A DNA stretch of 64,000 bases, from NCBI RefSeq assembly GCF_014643635.1, contig NZ_BMJV01000001.1:124001-188000 (forward strand), given 5' to 3'. The notes under the pieces were generated by a model. That model was not told the origin of the DNA. It saw only the letters and a list, made by a program, of their open reading frames with translations, and ran no database searches. A program made the position numbers and the translations under genes. This DNA is from Salipiger pallidus. GTDB lineage: Bacteria > Pseudomonadota > Alphaproteobacteria > Rhodobacterales > Rhodobacteraceae. Shown here piece by piece: positions 27,739-35,891 of the stretch. Each line of letters begins with the position of its first letter. The first letter of the stretch is position 1.

Positions 27739-28155
27739 ATGCAGATGTCGAACAACAGTGATCGCACCTTCGAGCGGGTGGCCCGCGTCGAGCGAGTGGC
27801 CCGGAGCATGGACCGAGCTTACCGGCTGCCGTTCACACAGATCCGGTTCGGCTGGGATGGGCTGCTAGGACTCTTGCCCGGCATCGGGGACTCGCTGGCG
27901 GTTGCACCTGCCGTTTGGATTATCAATGAGGCGCGGGAAATGGGGGTGCCGAAACCCCTGCTCGTGCAGATGGCCGGAAATATCGGCGTCGATTGGCTGA
28001 TCGGTCTCGTACCGCTGGTGGGTGATATCTTCGACATCGGCTTCAAGTCGAACTCGCGCAACGCGGCACTTCTGCGTCGCTGGGCGGAAGAACAACGGGT
28101 GACGCCGGGAAGCGGCCCGGCGCGCGCACCGAATGTCTCGACCAGCCCGGCCTGA
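27739..28155 (+). CDS. DUF4112 domain protein
   Basis: A 138-residue predicted membrane protein of the DUF4112 family. The two hallmark GxGD turns are present in almost symmetrical contexts: FGWDGLLGLLPGIGDSLAV and VDWLIGLVPLVGDIFDIGFK. A basic region (ARVERVARSMDRAYRLP) precedes them. The function is unknown. It follows the Pmp3 gene by 5 bp, and a second ATG two codons later is an alternative start; neither has a strong ribosome site, which fits translational coupling. A bidirectional terminator lies downstream. Confidence 0.85.
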   Translation: MQMSNNSDRTFERVARVERVARSMDRAYRLPFTQIRFGWDGLLGLLPGIGDSLAVAPAVWIINEAREMGVPKPLLVQMAGNIGVDWLIGLVPLVGDIFDIGFKSNSRNAALLRRWAEEQRVTPGSGPARAPNVSTSPA

Positions 28156-28207
28156 ACATGTGGCCCTGAACCGCTGCTGCTGAAAAGGCATGCCACGCCG
28201 CAATGAA

Positions 28208-28235
28208 AAACGGGCGCTCTGAGGAGCGCCCGTTT
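28208..28235. terminator. bidirectional terminator between DUF4112 and ndk
   Basis: Twelve-base-pair stem AAACGGGCGCTC/GAGCGCCCGTTT with a four-base loop. A-rich sequence on the left and TTTCGTC on the right let it serve both convergent genes. Confidence 0.85.
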
Positions 28236-28278
28236 CGTCATGTTTGCCGCGCGCTGAAGGTCAGCGCGTCGGGTTGGT

Positions 28279-28701
28279 TCAGCCGACGAGCTCGAGGCCC
28301 GAGAAGTAGTACGCGATTTCTTCCGCGGCGGTTTCCGGAGCATCGGAGCCGTGCACGGAGTTCTCGCCAACGGATTCTGCGAACTCGGCGCGGATGGTGC
28401 CTTCGGCGGCGTCCGCGGGGTTGGTCGCGCCCATCACTTCACGGTTCTTGGCGATGGCGCCTTCACCTTCGAGAACCTGCACGACGACCGGCTCGGACGC
28501 CATGAACTCGCACAGCTCGTCATAGAAGGGACGCTCTGCGTGCACCTTGTAGAATTCGCCAGCTTGCGCCTTGGTCAGCTGGATGCGCTTTTGCGCGATG
28601 ATGCGCAGGCCCGCTTCCTCGAACTTGGCATTGATCTTGCCGGTCAGGTTGCGGCGGGTTGCATCGGGCTTGATGATCGAAAGGGTGCGTTCGACGGCCA
28701 T
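28279..28701 (-). CDS. ndk: nucleoside-diphosphate kinase
   Basis: A 140-residue enzyme that balances nucleoside triphosphate pools by phosphate transfer through a phosphohistidine. The catalytic residue is His117 in [11 protein letters not shown], at exactly the canonical position; [12 protein letters not shown] and [11 protein letters not shown] are the other conserved segments. The start was set at MAVERTL with GGAGA upstream; an ATG four codons earlier is less well placed. A GCCGGGC/GCCCGGC hairpin lies in its 5' leader around 28720-28738. Confidence 0.97.
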   Translation of the reverse strand: MAVERTLSIIKPDATRRNLTGKINAKFEEAGLRIIAQKRIQLTKAQAGEFYKVHAERPFYDELCEFMASEPVVVQVLEGEGAIAKNREVMGATNPADAAEGTIRAEFAESVGENSVHGSDAPETAAEEIAYYFSGLELVG

Positions 28702-28870
28702 GTTGGTCTCCATTGAAAAGCCGGGCAGCTGGCCCGGCCGGTATTTGCTGGAGGGGCGTTAACATGGCGCTGACCATTTGGAAAGTCCGAAGCAGTCGGC
28801 GCCCTGGGTGGCCCCCGCAGTAGCGGCACGCTGCCGCGCCCCACAAGCGAGGGGCCCTGCCCCTCGCGCT

Positions 28871-28900
28871 CCCCGGGATACTTGAGGTCAAAGGAAGCAG
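28871..28900 (-). repeat. dispersed intergenic repeat, copy C
   Basis: On the minus strand it reads CTGCTTCCTTTGACCTC followed by AAGTATCCCGGGG. It is nearly identical to the left halves of the copies at 52.3 and 58.8 kb and, like the latter, is followed by a GC-rich tail with a GCCCC/GGGGC dyad. Confidence 0.65.
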
Positions 28901-28954
28901 GGCGCCGCGTCTAATGGCATTTGACAACCCCCTGCGCTCTGGTAAGGCCCCGTC

Positions 28955-30808
28955 ATGCTTCGTATCGACGATATCTCCTTTTCCATCGAGGGCAGGCCCC
29001 TGCTCGAAGGCGCCAGCGCCACCATTCCTGCCGGCCACAAGGTGGGCCTCGTGGGGCCGAACGGCGCGGGCAAGACCACGCTGTTCCGGCTGATCCGCGG
29101 CGAGCTGACGCTTGACGGCGGCGAGATCTCCATGCCCGAGAAGGCGCGGGTCGGCGGAGTCGCCCAGGAAGCGCCCGCGTCGGACATGACGCTGGTGGAG
29201 ACGGTGCTTGCCGCCGATACCGAGCGTGCCGCGCTGATGGCCGAAGCCGAGACAGCGACCGACCCGAACCGCATTGCCGACGTTCAGACCCGGCTGGCGG
29301 ACATCGACGCCTGGTCCGCCGAGGCGCGGGCATCGTCCATCCTCAAGGGGCTCGGCTTTGACGAGAACGACCAGAAGCGCCCCAGCGCGGATTTTTCGGG
29401 CGGCTGGCGGATGCGCCTGGCGCTTGCGGGGGTCCTGTTCGCCCAGCCCGATGTGCTGCTGCTCGACGAGCCGACCAACTACCTCGACCTCGAGGGGGCG
29501 CTCTGGCTCGAGAGCTATCTTGCGAAATACCCGCACACGGTCATCGTCATCAGCCACGACCGCGGGCTGCTGAACAGGGCCGTGGGCGCGATCCTGCATC
29601 TCGAGGACCGCAAGCTTGTGCTCTACCAGGGCGGCTATGACACCTTCGCCCGCACCCGTGCGGAGCGCCGCGCCGTTCAGGCCGCCGCCGCCCGCAAGCA
29701 GGATGAGCGCAAGGCCCACCTGCAGAGTTTTGTCGACCGCTTCCGTGCCAAGGCCTCGAAGGCCAAGCAGGCGCAGGCGCGTCTGAAGATGATCGCGAAA
29801 ATGGACACGATCACCGCCCCCGAGGAAGCGGCCAAACGGGTGTTCAGCTTCCCACAGCCCGACCAGCTGTCACCGCCCATCATCGCGCTCGAGGGCGGCG
29901 CGACGGGCTACGGCGACCGCAAGGTGCTGGGCCGCCTCAACCTGCGGATCGACCAGGATGACCGCATTGCACTGCTGGGCCGCAACGGTCAGGGCAAATC
30001 GACCCTGTCGAAGCTGCTCGCCGAACGCCTCGAGCTGATGGATGGCAAGATCACCCGCAGCTCCAAGCTGCGCATCGGCTACTTCGCCCAGCACCAGGTG
30101 GACGAGCTGCACCTTGACGAAAGCCCGCTCCAGCACCTGCAACGCGAACGCCCTGACACGCCGCCCGCGCGCCTGCGCGCGCAGCTGGCCGGCTTCGGCC
30201 TTGGTGCCGAACAGGCCGAGACCGTGGTGGGGCGCCTTTCAGGCGGCCAGAAGGCACGGCTGTCGCTTCTGCTTGCAACGCTTGATGCGCCACATATGCT
30301 CATCCTCGACGAGCCGACCAACCACCTCGACATTGAAAGCCGCGAGGCCCTGGTCGAGGCACTCACTGCCTATTCCGGCGCTGTGATCCTGGTGAGCCAC
30401 GACATGCACCTGCTGAGCCTCGTGGCAGACCGGCTCTGGCTGGTGAAGGATGGCACGGTGACGCCCTACGACGACGATCTCGACGCCTATCGCAGCATGC
30501 TGCTCACCCCGGAAAAGCCCGCGAAAGCCGCGAAGCCCGAACCGGTCAAGGCCCCCAAACCCTCGCGTGATGCCATCCTCGCCCTGCGCTCCGATGCGCG
30601 CAAGTGCGAGGCCCGGGTCGAGAAGATCGAGCAAATGCGTGAGAAGCTTGCCACCAAGCTTGCCGATCCTGATCTTTACGAGAGCGCACGCGCCAACGAG
30701 CTGGAAACCTGGAACAAGAAATACGCCGAGGTCATGGATGGTCTCCACAAGGCCGAGGCCCTCTGGGAAGCGGCCCTGGAAAAGCTCGACGCTGCCGAAA
30801 AGGCCTGA
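28955..30808 (+). CDS. ABC-F family ATP-binding protein
   Basis: A 617-residue soluble protein with two ABC ATPase domains and no membrane part. The first cassette has Walker A GPNGAGKTT and Walker B LLLDEPTNYLDLEG; the second has GRNGQGKST, signature RLSGGQKARLSLLL and LILDEPTNHLDIES. Between them lies the Arg/Lys-rich P-site linker (RFRAKASKAKQAQARLKMI). A coiled-coil C-terminal extension of about 90 residues (KCEARVEKIEQMREKLATKL) points to the YheS/Uup side of the family rather than EttA. ABC-F proteins act on the ribosome E-site to relieve stalled translation. It stands alone with a repeat on each side. Confidence 0.93.
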   Translation: MLRIDDISFSIEGRPLLEGASATIPAGHKVGLVGPNGAGKTTLFRLIRGELTLDGGEISMPEKARVGGVAQEAPASDMTLVETVLAADTERAALMAEAETATDPNRIADVQTRLADIDAWSAEARASSILKGLGFDENDQKRPSADFSGGWRMRLALAGVLFAQPDVLLLDEPTNYLDLEGALWLESYLAKYPHTVIVISHDRGLLNRAVGAILHLEDRKLVLYQGGYDTFARTRAERRAVQAAAARKQDERKAHLQSFVDRFRAKASKAKQAQARLKMIAKMDTITAPEEAAKRVFSFPQPDQLSPPIIALEGGATGYGDRKVLGRLNLRIDQDDRIALLGRNGQGKSTLSKLLAERLELMDGKITRSSKLRIGYFAQHQVDELHLDESPLQHLQRERPDTPPARLRAQLAGFGLGAEQAETVVGRLSGGQKARLSLLLATLDAPHMLILDEPTNHLDIESREALVEALTAYSGAVILVSHDMHLLSLVADRLWLVKDGTVTPYDDDLDAYRSMLLTPEKPAKAAKPEPVKAPKPSRDAILALRSDARKCEARVEKIEQMREKLATKLADPDLYESARANELETWNKKYAEVMDGLHKAEALWEAALEKLDAAEKA

Positions 30809-30827
30809 ACGGCGCGCCGCCCTGCAC

Positions 30828-30858
30828 TTCTTCTCTTTTTCCAAATGCGCCTGGGGGA
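30828..30858 (+). repeat. dispersed intergenic repeat, copy D
   Basis: CTTCTTCTCTTTTTCC followed by AAATGCGCCTGGGGG, then a GC-rich tail with GGGGGC/GCCCCC dyad (30871-30890). It sits in the spacer between the ABC-F and MarC genes. Confidence 0.6.
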
Positions 30859-30953
30859 ATAGGCGGAGCCGAGGGGGCGGAGCCCCCGCCGCGCCGCCGC
30901 GTCACGCTCAGCCCCGCTGGACAACGCGGTGCGTCTCCGCCTAGGATTTTCCA

Positions 30954-31574
30954 ATGGACATGGCGTTTCTGGTCACCTCTTTCGCAACGCTTTTCGTGGT
31001 GATCGACCCCATAGGTCTCACCCCGGTCTTCATTGCCCTAACGCAAGGTGCCGACGGTGGGCACAGGCGCCGCATGGCGATCCGTTCGTGCGCCGTGGCC
31101 TTCGGCGTGCTGACGCTGTTTGCCTTTCTCGGCGAAGCGGTGCTTGGCTTCATCGGGATCTCCATGCCCGCGTTCCGCATCGCGGGCGGAATCCTGCTCT
31201 TTCTAACCGCGTTGGACATGCTGTTCGAACGGCGCAGCAAACGCCGCGAGGACAAGGCCGAGGACGATGACGCCCTGCCCGACCCGTCGGTCTTTCCTAT
31301 AGGCATCCCGCTGATTGCCGGACCGGGTGCCATCGCGACTATCATCTTGCTGGCCGGCCAGACCGGCAGCATCGGTGGCACGCTCGCGGTGCTGGGCGTG
31401 ATGACCGTCGTGCTGCTGATGGTGCTGGCACTGTTCCTTATCGCCGGAAGCATCGAGCGGGCGCTGGGGCACACGGGCATCATCGTGGTCACGCGGCTGC
31501 TGGGCATGCTGCTCGCGGCCCTGTCCGTGCAATTCGTTATCGACGGGCTGCGCAACATGGGTGCGCTTGGCTGA
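30954..31574 (+). CDS. MarC family integral membrane protein
   Basis: A 206-residue protein with six predicted spans, of the MarC/UPF0056 family. Typical segments are LFVVIDPIGLTPVFIALTQG near the N-terminus and PIGIPLIAGPGAIATIILLA in the middle, two inverted-repeat-like halves. The family was once linked to multiple antibiotic resistance, but that role was not upheld; the true function is unknown, possibly small-molecule export. An acidic-basic cytoplasmic loop (RRSKRREDKAEDDD) separates the halves. It is followed after 79 bp by the protease gene. Confidence 0.92.
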   Translation: MDMAFLVTSFATLFVVIDPIGLTPVFIALTQGADGGHRRRMAIRSCAVAFGVLTLFAFLGEAVLGFIGISMPAFRIAGGILLFLTALDMLFERRSKRREDKAEDDDALPDPSVFPIGIPLIAGPGAIATIILLAGQTGSIGGTLAVLGVMTVVLLMVLALFLIAGSIERALGHTGIIVVTRLLGMLLAALSVQFVIDGLRNMGALG

Positions 31575-31653
31575 CCCTTGGCCGAGGTCCGGTCCCCGTC
31601 CCATATGAGGATCGACGGCCGAGGCAGAGCACAGGACGAAGGAGACGTACCGC

Positions 31654-32235
31654 ATGACCGGATACGAGTTCGGACGACTGGCCTATCTTGGGATCTTTCT
31701 GGCCGCCATCGCCGGGATTTATCTGCTGCAGAGTCGGGCCAGCTGGCGGCGTGGCCTGGTTTATGCTGCCACCTGGGCGCTGATCTTTCTGGGGGTCATC
31801 GCCGCAGTCGGGCTGTGGGACGACATCCGCGGTGCGGCGCTGCCCCGGCAGGCGGTGTTCAGCGATGCGGGCCATGTCGAGCTGCCGCGGGCCCGGGATG
31901 GGCACTACTACGTGTCTCTCGACATAAACGGCAGCGCCACGCGCTTCGTCGTCGACACCGGGGCCAGCGGCATGGTGCTGACCCGCGAGGATGCCGCGCG
32001 CGCCGGGATAGACCTTGGCGCCCTGCCGTTCCACGGCTCGGCCAGCACCGCCAACGGCATGGTGCGCACCGCGCCGGTGGTGCTTGACGAGGTCGCGCTC
32101 GGGCCGTTTACCGACCGCAATGTGAGGGCCTACGTGAACGAAGGCGACATGCATGGCTCGCTTCTTGGCATGAGCTACCTACAGCGGTTTTCCCGTCTCG
32201 AGATCGCGAACGGACGGCTGATCCTCGAACGCTGA
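31654..32235 (+). CDS. retropepsin-like aspartic protease (TIGR02281 family)
   Basis: A 193-residue protein with two N-terminal membrane spans ([16 protein letters not shown] and [18 protein letters not shown]) and a C-terminal clan AA aspartic protease domain. The active-site motif is [13 protein letters not shown], with the second conserved part [19 protein letters not shown]. One DTGA motif per chain means it must dimerise, as in retropepsins. The domain should face the periplasm. The substrate is unknown. A good AAGGAG precedes the start. Closest neighbours are MarC upstream and rplY downstream. Confidence 0.88.
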   Translation: MTGYEFGRLAYLGIFLAAIAGIYLLQSRASWRRGLVYAATWALIFLGVIAAVGLWDDIRGAALPRQAVFSDAGHVELPRARDGHYYVSLDINGSATRFVVDTGASGMVLTREDAARAGIDLGALPFHGSASTANGMVRTAPVVLDEVALGPFTDRNVRAYVNEGDMHGSLLGMSYLQRFSRLEIANGRLILER

Positions 32236-32247
32236 CCTCCCCCGAGC

Positions 32248-32274
32248 GCCAATTTCCTTGCCAAGAAATGTGCC
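32248..32274. repeat. diverged palindromic element
   Basis: GCCAATTTCCTTGCCAAGAAATGTGCC, read in parts, is an imperfect palindrome (ATTTC-CTTG and CCAAG-AAAT) closely resembling the perfect 24 bp palindrome at 51475-51498. It lies 13 bp after the protease stop. Confidence 0.4.
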
Positions 32275-32390
32275 GTCCCGGTGCTCAGCACAGAAAGAGG
32301 TTGCCCGGAGCCCCGTTCTCGTCTATCGGAGCGGCTCTTACGCGGGGTGACAGCCTTGGAGGCACCCCCATATCAGATGGAGATACAAAG

Positions 32391-33011
32391 ATGGCTAACG
32401 AGATTCCTGATCTTGTAGTCCTGGAACGGCCGGGGACGGGCAAGGGCGCCGCTCGGCAGGCACGCCGCGATGGCATGGTTCCGGGGATTGTTTTCGGTGG
32501 TGAGGGCGAACCCCTCGCGATCCAGATGGACTTCAACGTGCTGCTCAAGCAGCTGAAGGCCGGTCGCTTCAAGCAGACCCTTTTCAACCTCAAGGTTGAA
32601 GGCCATGATGACGTTCGCGTCATCTGCCGCGATGTGCAGCGCGATGTGGTGAAGGACCTTCCCACCCACTTCGACCTGCTGCGCCTGCGCCGCACCACCC
32701 GGATCAACCTGTTCGTCCACGTTGATTTCATCAACGAAGACAAGGCCCCCGGCATCAAGAAGGGCGGCGTCCTGACCGTCGTGCGTCAGGAAGTCGAACT
32801 GAACGTCCTCGCGGGCGACATCCCCGACCACATCACCGTGGATCTCGAGGGCAAGGACATCGGCGATGTGATCCACATCTCCGACGTGACCCTGCCGGAC
32901 GGCGTCAAGCCGACCATCGAGCGTGATTTCGTCATCGCGAACATCTCGGCACCGCGCGGCCTGCGCGCCGATGATGCGGCAGACGACGAAGAAGAGGGCG
33001 GCGAGGAGTAA
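32391..33011 (+). CDS. rplY: 50S ribosomal protein L25/CTC family
   Basis: A 206-residue long-form L25 (CTC/TL5 type) that binds 5S rRNA. The N-terminal L25 domain includes [20 protein letters not shown] and [10 protein letters not shown]; the C-terminal TL5 beta domain runs from about 95 to 185 ([30 protein letters not shown]). The last 20 residues are strongly acidic. The start is MANEIPDL, preceded by a modest GGAGA; the frame is open upstream but not protein-like. In related genomes pth usually follows immediately; here a minus-strand pair (satD and a membrane protein gene) lies between. Confidence 0.95.
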   Translation: MANEIPDLVVLERPGTGKGAARQARRDGMVPGIVFGGEGEPLAIQMDFNVLLKQLKAGRFKQTLFNLKVEGHDDVRVICRDVQRDVVKDLPTHFDLLRLRRTTRINLFVHVDFINEDKAPGIKKGGVLTVVRQEVELNVLAGDIPDHITVDLEGKDIGDVIHISDVTLPDGVKPTIERDFVIANISAPRGLRADDAADDEEEGGEE

Positions 33012-33035
33012 TCCCCGCCCTGAGCGCGACATCGG

Positions 33036-33067
33036 AACGGCCCCGTCAGAAATGGCGGGGCCGTTTT
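33036..33067 (+). terminator. Rho-independent terminator of rplY
   Basis: Ten-base-pair stem AACGGCCCCG/CGGGGCCGTT with a ten-base loop, followed by TTCC. It lies 24 bp after the stop and closes the rplY transcript before the satD module. Confidence 0.88.
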
Positions 33068-33310
33068 CCGTTCCGGACGGCGCATGGCCCAAGAAACATG
33101 GGGAGCGGCAGACTCCAGAGGCAAAGCGGACCGGCAGGCCTTGTCCAAAGGCAGCGCTTTCGATCACCGCCGATCGCTCTAGGCATGGCCTGCACTAGGG
33201 CAATGGCATCGGAGGGCGGGTATCTCGCGCCCGACGGGAAGACGCCGCCTGCGCAAAGAGCGCCCCACTCTCCGGCCATCGCGTACATCCCCTGTGATCA
33301 CATACCGCGA

Positions 33311-33826
33311 TCACTCTGCGGGATCGGACCCCACGGCCACCGCCACCATCTGCGCAAGGTCCAGCCCAAGGCTGCGGTCGTACGCCATCCAGCCGGCGGT
33401 CACCAGCACCGCCCAGAGCAGGCTGAACAGTGACCCCACGAGGAAATACTCGGCAAAGCGCTTGTCATCGAGTTCTTTGAACCGCGCCACGGTCTTGAGC
33501 GCGATCACCGCCGCAAGGATCTGCCAGCTCTGCGTGGCGATCCCAAGCCCAACAATCAGACGCTCCAGCGATCCGATGACGCGCCCTGCCCGGGCTTCGG
33601 CCTGTCCGGAGCCGCTATCACCGGCCGCGTCGGGCCCTGCTATGGTCGCTGCGTTGGCCTCTGTACCGGTTTCCATCTCGGGGCTGCGCGGAGCTGGTCG
33701 CAGGGACGGCAGGCGGAACAGAAGCCGGCAGGCGAGGTTGCCACCCGCTGTCAGCAAGAACAGCGCCGCTGCGCAATAGGCCACCGCATGCGCAAGGCTC
33801 GGCCAGTCACGAAGCACATCCGTCAT
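33311..33826 (-). CDS. SatD-partner membrane protein (DUF3307 C-terminal-like)
   Basis: A 171-residue membrane protein. A first span lies near residues 12-30 (AVAYCAAALFLLTAGGNLAC), then a linker rich in Pro, Ala, Glu and Gly, then RVIGSLERLIVGLGIATQSW, LAAVIALKTVARFKELDDKR and AEYFLVGSLFSLLWAVLVTA. The last block resembles, from memory, the C-terminal module of DUF3307 membrane proteins encoded next to satD in many bacteria; the DUF3307 domain itself is absent. Its ATG overlaps the satD stop by 4 bp, so the two proteins are almost certainly made together. The function is unknown; a membrane receptor or effector for SatD is plausible. Confidence 0.7.
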   Translation of the reverse strand: MTDVLRDWPSLAHAVAYCAAALFLLTAGGNLACRLLFRLPSLRPAPRSPEMETGTEANAATIAGPDAAGDSGSGQAEARAGRVIGSLERLIVGLGIATQSWQILAAVIALKTVARFKELDDKRFAEYFLVGSLFSLLWAVLVTAGWMAYDRSLGLDLAQMVAVAVGSDPAE

Positions 33827-34494
33827 GGCACCGCCCCTGTCCACGATTGAAGGGCCGCAGCAATGGCATCCCACTGGGCGAGGTAGGCCTCGTAATGTCC
33901 GGCGCTGCGCACCTTGTAGATGCTGTGCACCGATACGCCCCGCTGCCGAGCCAGCTGCATGGCGGACATGCCGCCAATCTGCGCGGTGATGTCGTCGCGC
34001 TGACGGTCGGTCCAGCCGCTTTCGATCGCGCTCAGGCCCGCGCCAAGCGCGTCCAGAACCGTCTCTTCGACGGTATCCTGCGCGGCCTCCGGATCGACCG
34101 AAAAGCGGTAGAGCGTCACCGCCTTCTTCTCGTCCAGCCGGTCGCGGGCCCGGCCGAAACCCGGCCCCATCATGTTCCACGCCCGTTCCGGGTTGGGAGG
34201 CGTGCGCAGCAGCACCTGCCCGAGAACAAAACGGCAGTCGATCCCCTCGGCCAGCAGTCCAAGCCGCAAGTGACGCATGATCGCAAGCCCCGCAGGCGCG
34301 TCGCGCAAGACGCCCTGAAACTCGTCCCCCAGCGTGATGGTGAGCGGTGACAGAAGTTCGTCACCGTACCGCACATTCGCATCCGCGATGGCGGCGTTGA
34401 ACCGCGCGTGAAGATGCGCTGCCGACAGCGCCGTTTCGCTGCCCAGAAGATCGCCCATCAAGACGGCATTCATATTCTGATTTGAGCCTGCCAT
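33823..34494 (-). CDS. satD: SatD family protein with C-terminal helix-turn-helix
   Basis: A 223-residue protein of the SatD family, named from an acid-tolerance locus of Streptococcus mutans and otherwise uncharacterised. Residues 9-135 carry motifs that resemble a nucleotide-cyclase-like palm fold: VLMGDLLGS with Asp15, TITLGDEFQGVL with Asp57, CRFVLGQV and PGFGRARDRL. Residues 162-200 look like a DNA-binding helix-turn-helix (GMSAMQLARQRGVSVHSIYK). The start codon is uncertain: the first ATG has no ribosome site and may be leaderless; another lies seven codons downstream. Two palindromes in the promoter region suggest autoregulation. It is cotranscribed with the membrane protein gene. Cyclase-like fold and role are inference. 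Confidence 0.8.
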   Translation of the reverse strand: MAGSNQNMNAVLMGDLLGSETALSAAHLHARFNAAIADANVRYGDELLSPLTITLGDEFQGVLRDAPAGLAIMRHLRLGLLAEGIDCRFVLGQVLLRTPPNPERAWNMMGPGFGRARDRLDEKKAVTLYRFSVDPEAAQDTVEETVLDALGAGLSAIESGWTDRQRDDITAQIGGMSAMQLARQRGVSVHSIYKVRSAGHYEAYLAQWDAIAAALQSWTGAVP

Positions 34495-34512
34495 GGGCTA
34501 ATACTGCAATAT

Positions 34513-34557
34513 ACCCCTCAAAGGGTCAATATCATGATTTACCCCTGCGTGGGTAAA
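34513..34557. promoter_or_regulatory. tandem operators upstream of satD
   Basis: Two dyads of the same design, ACCC-N6-GGGT, start 28 bp apart (34513-34526 and 34541-34554). The distal one extends to a perfect TTTACCC-N6-GGGTAAA. They lie 19-60 bp upstream of the satD start, where a repressor would block transcription. The SatD helix-turn-helix is the obvious candidate binder. Confidence 0.65.
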
Positions 34558-34665
34558 TGATCCACCTCTGCCCGCAGATCCACCCATCGGGTTGTCGTCC
34601 GCCGCCATTCCACCATATCAAGGCTCAAGACACACAGACAGACCGCAAGCATCCGGAGACGCGCG

Positions 34666-35424
34666 TTGCAGATTTTCACCGGCCTCGGCAACCCCGGCAG
34701 CAAGTACGCCGCAAACCGCCACAATATCGGGTTCATGGCAATGGACCGCATCGCCTCGGACCATGGGTTCACCCCGTGGCGCAAGGCGTTTCAGGGCATG
34801 GCAGCCGAAGGCCGGCTTGGCGGTGACAAGGTGCTGCTTCTCAAGCCCGGCACCTTCATGAACCTTTCGGGCCAGTCCGTGGGCGAAGCCATGCGGTTCT
34901 ACAAGCTGGAGCCCGGCGATGTCACCGTCTTCCACGACGAGCTGGACCTCGCCCCGTCAAAATGCCGCGTCAAGACCGGTGGCGGCCACGCGGGCCACAA
35001 CGGCCTGCGATCCATCCACCAGCATATCGGCGAAGCCTATCAGCGGGTCCGGCTTGGCATCGGCCACCCCGGCCGCAAGGAGCTGGTGGCGGCCTACGTT
35101 TTGCATGACTTTGCCAAGGCCGACCAGGACTGGCTGGACGATTTGCTCCGGGGCATGAGTGACGGCGCCGACGCGCTGGCCAAGGGCGACACGGGCGGAT
35201 TCCAGAACGCCGTGGCGCTACGGGTCAATCCACCCCGATCCGGAACCGGAACCGCAGGTGGCAAATCGAGCGGTGCAGAAAAATCGAAAGCTGCGACACC
35301 CAAAATTGCGACACCCGATGCCACCCCTCCCACAGCTAGCCAAGCTGGCCCACGAGATGAAACGCCGCCCACCGAAGAAGACACCCGCTCGCCCTTGCAA
35401 AAGCTGGCGGACCGCTTCCGCTGA
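34666..35424 (+). CDS. pth: peptidyl-tRNA hydrolase
   Basis: A 252-residue enzyme that releases tRNA from dropped peptidyl-tRNAs. The catalytic residues are visible: Asn9 in GLGNPG, His19 in ANRHNIGF, and Asp91 in VFHDELDL; GTFMNLSGQSVGE and GGGHAGHNGLRSI are further signatures. Translation starts at TTG, with CCGGAG seven bases upstream; no ATG gives an intact N-terminus. After about residue 190 there is an extra 60-residue tail rich in Ala, Pro, Thr and Lys ending SPLQKLADRFR, common in roseobacters and absent from E. coli Pth. A DUF2237 gene follows after 52 bp. Confidence 0.97.
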   Translation: MQIFTGLGNPGSKYAANRHNIGFMAMDRIASDHGFTPWRKAFQGMAAEGRLGGDKVLLLKPGTFMNLSGQSVGEAMRFYKLEPGDVTVFHDELDLAPSKCRVKTGGGHAGHNGLRSIHQHIGEAYQRVRLGIGHPGRKELVAAYVLHDFAKADQDWLDDLLRGMSDGADALAKGDTGGFQNAVALRVNPPRSGTGTAGGKSSGAEKSKAATPKIATPDATPPTASQAGPRDETPPTEEDTRSPLQKLADRFR

Positions 35425-35476
35425 GACACTGGACAGGGGGCTGCCCATCCGGCAGGCTCGGACCAAGGAGATCCAC

Positions 35477-35851
35477 ATGACCCAGAAGGAACCGGCCATC
35501 AACGTGCTCGGAGGGCCGCTGACCCCATGCTCTTCCGATCCACTGACGGGGTATTTCCGCGATGCCCATTGCAATACCTGCTCACAGGACACTGGCAGTC
35601 ACACCGTCTGCGCCGTCATGACTGCCGAGTTCCTCGCCTTCTCGGCTTATGTCGGCAACGATCTGTCTACTCCACGTCCCGAGCTTGGGTTCGCCGGTCT
35701 GAAGCCGGGGGATCAGTGGTGTCTTTGCGCGATGAGATTCCTGCAGGCCCATGACGAAGGCTGCGCCCCGCGCGTGGACCTGGGCGCGACGCATGCGCGC
35801 GCACTTGATCTGGTTGCGCTTGATATTCTGGAACAGCACGCCACTGCCTGA
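35477..35851 (+). CDS. DUF2237 family protein
   Basis: A 124-residue protein of the DUF2237 family, recognisable from end to end: NVLGGPLTPCSSDPLTGYFR, CSQDTGSHTVCAVMTAEFL, YVGNDLSTPRPELGF, LKPGDQWCLCAMRFLQA and DLGATHARALDLVALDILEQ. Several cysteines are conserved but the biochemical role is unknown. AAGGAG lies 8 bases before the ATG. It probably shares the pth transcript. Confidence 0.9.
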   Translation: MTQKEPAINVLGGPLTPCSSDPLTGYFRDAHCNTCSQDTGSHTVCAVMTAEFLAFSAYVGNDLSTPRPELGFAGLKPGDQWCLCAMRFLQAHDEGCAPRVDLGATHARALDLVALDILEQHATA

Positions 35852-35891
35852 CCGTTCTTGGCCAGACCACAATTGGCTGGCGCGACAGGCA

